A stretch of DNA of 26,053 nucleotides from Bacteroidales bacterium (lineage in GTDB: Bacteria > Bacteroidota > Bacteroidia > Bacteroidales > Bacteroidaceae). A program made the position numbers and the translations under genes. The notes under the pieces are model-generated. The model was not told the DNA's origin and searched no databases. It saw only the letters and a list, made by a program, of their open reading frames with translations. The stretch lies in contig SFIS01000045.1 in the NCBI GenBank assembly GCA_004555245.1, positions 1 through 26,053 of the forward strand. Direction: 5' to 3'. Positions 24,301 through 26,053 of the stretch are shown in pieces (within the stretch, counting starts at the first letter, position 1; the number at the start of each line of letters is the position of its first letter).

Positions 24301-25652
24301 ACAGTTACCGTAGGATAAGTGACATTGAGAGAGATAGTGCCGTTATCGCCCTCCGTCATATTGAAGGTGTAGGTGCCGGTGAGGTTGATGTCTATATGGG
24401 CGTTGCCGGTATTTTCTTTGAGACTATTTGATGTGTTAGTGGATTTAAATGTGAAATTATCAATTCCATACCACTTACCATCGCTTGACAGAATCTTGAA
24501 CTGTGATGAGGAATATGTATTGTCAAAATTCACAGTGACCTCGTCATTGACAAACGGTTTGCCTTTATCAGTGGACCAACCGCCGAAGTTGTCACCGACG
24601 AGGTAGTAGGTGGTGGTTGGGGTTGCAGATGATGTGAACACGGCAGTCACGCTGCCAGAAGCAGTAGCAGTGATAGTGGTTGAAGCACTGTTGGCATTGG
24701 CGATTGTTATGCCGTTGCCTGTCGCTGTCCAGTTAACAAAAGTGTAGCCATCGCTCGGTGTGGCAGTGATAGAAACAGGTGTAGAGCCCACCTGCTGCTC
24801 GCCTTCGGGATAGACGGTGCCGCCTGCGCCAGCAGAGATATTGACGGAGTATTTGGTTTCTATGACCTTAACGTCAGATGAAATGTTTGTGCCGTCATAA
24901 ACATAATAGCCATGATTGGTGAATGTAAGGTTGTTTGTGTTAATTTTATCAGCGTTGCTACATGTTCTGCTCTTCAAGAAAATAATGTTTGTTGGACTGT
25001 CCGTTTTTGGACCATTGTAAGTCCATTTCCAGATTTTTTTTCCACTTTCTGTTAGACCTTTATAATCCAGTTCTGCTGCATCAGAGTTCCATAGTGCACT
25101 TGCAATTGCTTTATCAGCAGAATAGTTATAATCAGATCCCCATATCCATGCATAAACATTGGTCATTGAAGAAGGGGTCTCAAAGAAACAGCTTATCTCG
25201 TTTGGATTCTCAAGGACGGGGGTGTAAATAGAAGAGGAGGCAGGGAATGTCACAGTAAGAGTAGGAGTGCCGTTATTCCACTTGACTGTGAAGATATAGG
25301 TCCCACCTGTGGCATTAGATATTTTTCCATTCTGACCGTTAGATGTAGATAGGGAATATTCAGTGCCGCTTGTGACTTCATAAGCAGAAGAACCGCTGAA
25401 TTTCCACCAGGTATTATCACCTGCCTTCAACACAAACTCATAGTTCTTTTCGGCTGTCAATGTGATAGTGGTAGTCTCGGTTGAACCTGAACCAGACAAT
25501 TCAGTATCGCTCCAACCACCGTTTCCAGATTCACCCCAGTGGATATAGTTTGTTCCCCAGCCCACACTGATGGCAGAGATAAACAAAAGCATGGTTGCAA
25601 ATGAGCGTAATGCAAGAATGCATTTAGAAACATAAAGTAACTTTCTTTTCAT
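21309..25652 (-). CDS. Very large secreted multidomain protein with type IX-like C-terminal sorting end
   Basis: A 1447-aa protein with a signal peptide (residues 1 to about 33). It has no catalytic motif that I recognise. Visible modules: a Gly/Ser/Thr-rich beta domain (about 34-140); a module resembling starch-binding domains (about 144-258) with FFETPSSMTNVYAWIWGSD, KIWKWTYNG and NHGYYVYDGT; an InlB-type repeat (about 266-342) with AGGTVYPEGEQQVG and DGYTFVNWTA; another possible glycan-binding module starting YYLVGDNFGGW (349); and long beta-rich stretches full of Asn, Thr and Ser. The last residues (GIEQVKDN, then WHNMQGVRI and GMYICNGKKVVVR) resemble a T9SS C-terminal sorting domain. A surface glycan-binding or adhesin role is inferred. 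It has its own promoter about 200 bases upstream and the 71-aa gene downstream. Confidence 0.88.
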   Translation of the reverse strand: MKRKLLYVSKCILALRSFATMLLFISAISVGWGTNYIHWGESGNGGWSDTELSGSGSTETTTITLTAEKNYEFVLKAGDNTWWKFSGSSAYEVTSGTEYSLSTSNGQNGKISNATGGTYIFTVKWNNGTPTLTVTFPASSSIYTPVLENPNEISCFFETPSSMTNVYAWIWGSDYNYSADKAIASALWNSDAAELDYKGLTESGKKIWKWTYNGPKTDSPTNIIFLKSRTCSNADKINTNNLTFTNHGYYVYDGTNISSDVKVIETKYSVNISAGAGGTVYPEGEQQVGSTPVSITATPSDGYTFVNWTATGNGITIANANSASTTITATASGSVTAVFTSSATPTTTYYLVGDNFGGWSTDKGKPFVNDEVTVNFDNTYSSSQFKILSSDGKWYGIDNFTFKSTNTSNSLKENTGNAHIDINLTGTYTFNMTEGDNGTISLNVTYPTVTVTLPTNLKFQSDAENNWESRDMTSSNENKRWEYTLNMSNSNKEVVWFRFVDENNSNACVLANSNGVEVAADGKAHDVAYLRSNSTTNNFKFYTTGAQQYTIVAQQVSGKNWNVTITAGGGTKTEYVLDCNDASYSPMQSGNEYTFTLPKSAFTTSGLSFSIAKTTGTSTTYLKADNNTFGGHVNSQINGITESNTTATNFTYTANSGTDLPSGDITVIYDASGNTLTLNYESQQSVINKSYYVVFPDANVGNTARADKTVTNIPDKHTAFRLIPSRNRNANTLDTDLVSINLKIDGDKGRQLRYDTEGNIKFYITDGSGNYFKKNDNVTGGKDYLHAFANGENQGGQTANNGVDRYDTRTGSMQTNTPDYYYTIHKNDAAETKSLTFMFSKDNKSDKTYIIDSKGNTKTYNKPSNSVDGFGSGMKSGNLIVGFLTSRGYNSTYFTNHISKGVYLVGQMDGTSYTHNKKYPMKQILYPLGASDEAKADSIVYSCTVKKGSADWDDFFLSFSTGDKVEDGNNLWNLLLRPNVQNQMDGQALEGGVTFFKNDYGTDNAQQALNPLLSDAQKNRYVSYTIYFNATYSTYRIEFHDGFYIAGPAVDESGSYEPAKRIAMSSAELNGKQHYIYTGKFVQGQPFAFFLNEDSYTFNYCEDNNAVSPTSATDAWYVQAPTEGGDYAFYNHVQYNTNGSNENKNLGKDDSGKDYSGMIWGLPTGTYTIRFYNHKEETGNNQLYTVDKEVTMANVTSTFKDSESATSATVHNYGGWRTLSDDCALLLPNGVKAYYAAKVGKGKVYLKELTEGYIPAHCPVILSNPNLLAGNKSIAFPVYPDGYNVRLAEGEQNYLKDCYEQAGTVSPEVTENGTKKYNYFFSYRFKFAGKEMSDVPLGFWKPFAGTATKKNYSYLSVDKQLNPSEYENYNFTYNEGETVVSTKAYCFVMAFDEDELGDNTTTGIEQVKDNAEVDMTNAVWHNMQGVRITKPSAPGMYICNGKKVVVR

Positions 25653-26053
25653 ATTTTAATAGTTTTAGTTATAACCGTCGAAGACTTCAGTACGTTTGTC
25701 TGAATAATGTTTTAGTAGTTGTGAAGCGGCTGTGATTGGCAGCGGTTGCAATATATAATAAGGTATAGAGCAGTGTCTGCAATATACATACGAAGTAGAG
25801 TTCTATGTGCTCGCCAGCAGATAGCATTGTGCATGGGATGTCTCATCTTTCTGAGACGATGCAAAATTATGAAATTATTACATTATGGGCAAAGAAATAA
25901 ATGTGAATTGTGACGAAAGACAAACGCAATCGTTTACAATAATAGGGCAAATAATTAGGGTGTACAGTTTGATGTGCTTCCTATGAAATTTTCAAAATAT
26001 ATTTAGTTAATAAATTCAAATTCGTTGATTTATGCAGATGTTGTTAATCTCTG
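25653..26053. other. Leader and upstream region of the large gene
   Basis: Bases 25653-25855 are the predicted untranslated leader; I see no clear riboswitch. Bases 25894-26053 are AT-rich and hold no gene I can support. Confidence 0.5.
25862..25893 (-). promoter_or_regulatory. Bacteroidetes-type promoter of the large secreted protein gene
   Basis: On the minus strand TTTG (25890-25893) and TAATTTTG (25862-25869) are 20 bases apart, a full consensus match. Transcription would start near 25855, leaving an unusually long leader of about 200 bases before the ATG at 25652. Confidence 0.7.

Overview
The window looks like a Bacteroidales chromosome, most likely Prevotella or a relative. The reasons are: promoters fitting the Bacteroidetes TTTG / TAnnTTTG consensus, almost no Shine-Dalgarno sequences, a Bacteroides-type mobilizable element (DUF3853, DUF3987, Toprim primase, MobV relaxase), a B. 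fragilis-type mannan pathway, and a secreted protein whose C-terminus (GMYICNGKKVVVR) resembles a type IX secretion sorting end. All names come from reading motifs; no database search was possible.

Region 1 (1-8760) is the right part of an integrated mobilizable element that abuts the 3' end of a tRNA with CAT anticodon (8761-8834, minus). From the tRNA inwards, the minus-strand backbone is DUF3853 protein, an 80-aa protein, DUF3987 ATPase, Toprim primase and MobV relaxase. It carries candidate cis sites: paired TGTTTTCCC motifs near the tRNA, a 12-bp palindrome, a long TTCAGTTT-rich inverted repeat between the ATPase and primase genes, and a putative oriT upstream of the relaxase. Convergent to the backbone is an AT-rich cargo operon: a superfamily 1 helicase cut by the window start, an unrecognised 590-aa coiled-coil protein overlapping it by ATGA, and a 76-aa ORF in the same frame after one TGA. 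I see no integrase, so it is probably beyond the left edge. The cargo is the best candidate for an undescribed (defence-like) system.

Region 2 (8836-12950) is chromosomal: a secreted GH53 galactanase fused to a cyclophilin-type prolyl isomerase, preceded by a threefold 22-23-bp leader repeat; rubrerythrin with a clear promoter; and a QueD/PTPS-like protein with an added zinc ribbon but without the usual catalytic cysteine.

Region 3 (12965-20620) is a five-gene minus-strand operon for (galacto)mannan use. Secreted GH26 mannanase cuts mannan and GH36 alpha-galactosidase removes galactose side groups. A GPH-type transporter imports mannobiose or related sugars, an AGE-family epimerase converts mannobiose to mannosylglucose, and GH130 phosphorylase splits that to mannose 1-phosphate and glucose. 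Three of the four gene junctions carry a GC-rich hairpin at the stop codon, and the fourth carries a 9-bp tandem array.

Region 4 (20780-26053) has a very large secreted modular protein (1447 aa) with a strong promoter and roughly 200-nt leader, followed by a hairpin and a gene for a 71-aa acidic peptide that ends at a good terminator.
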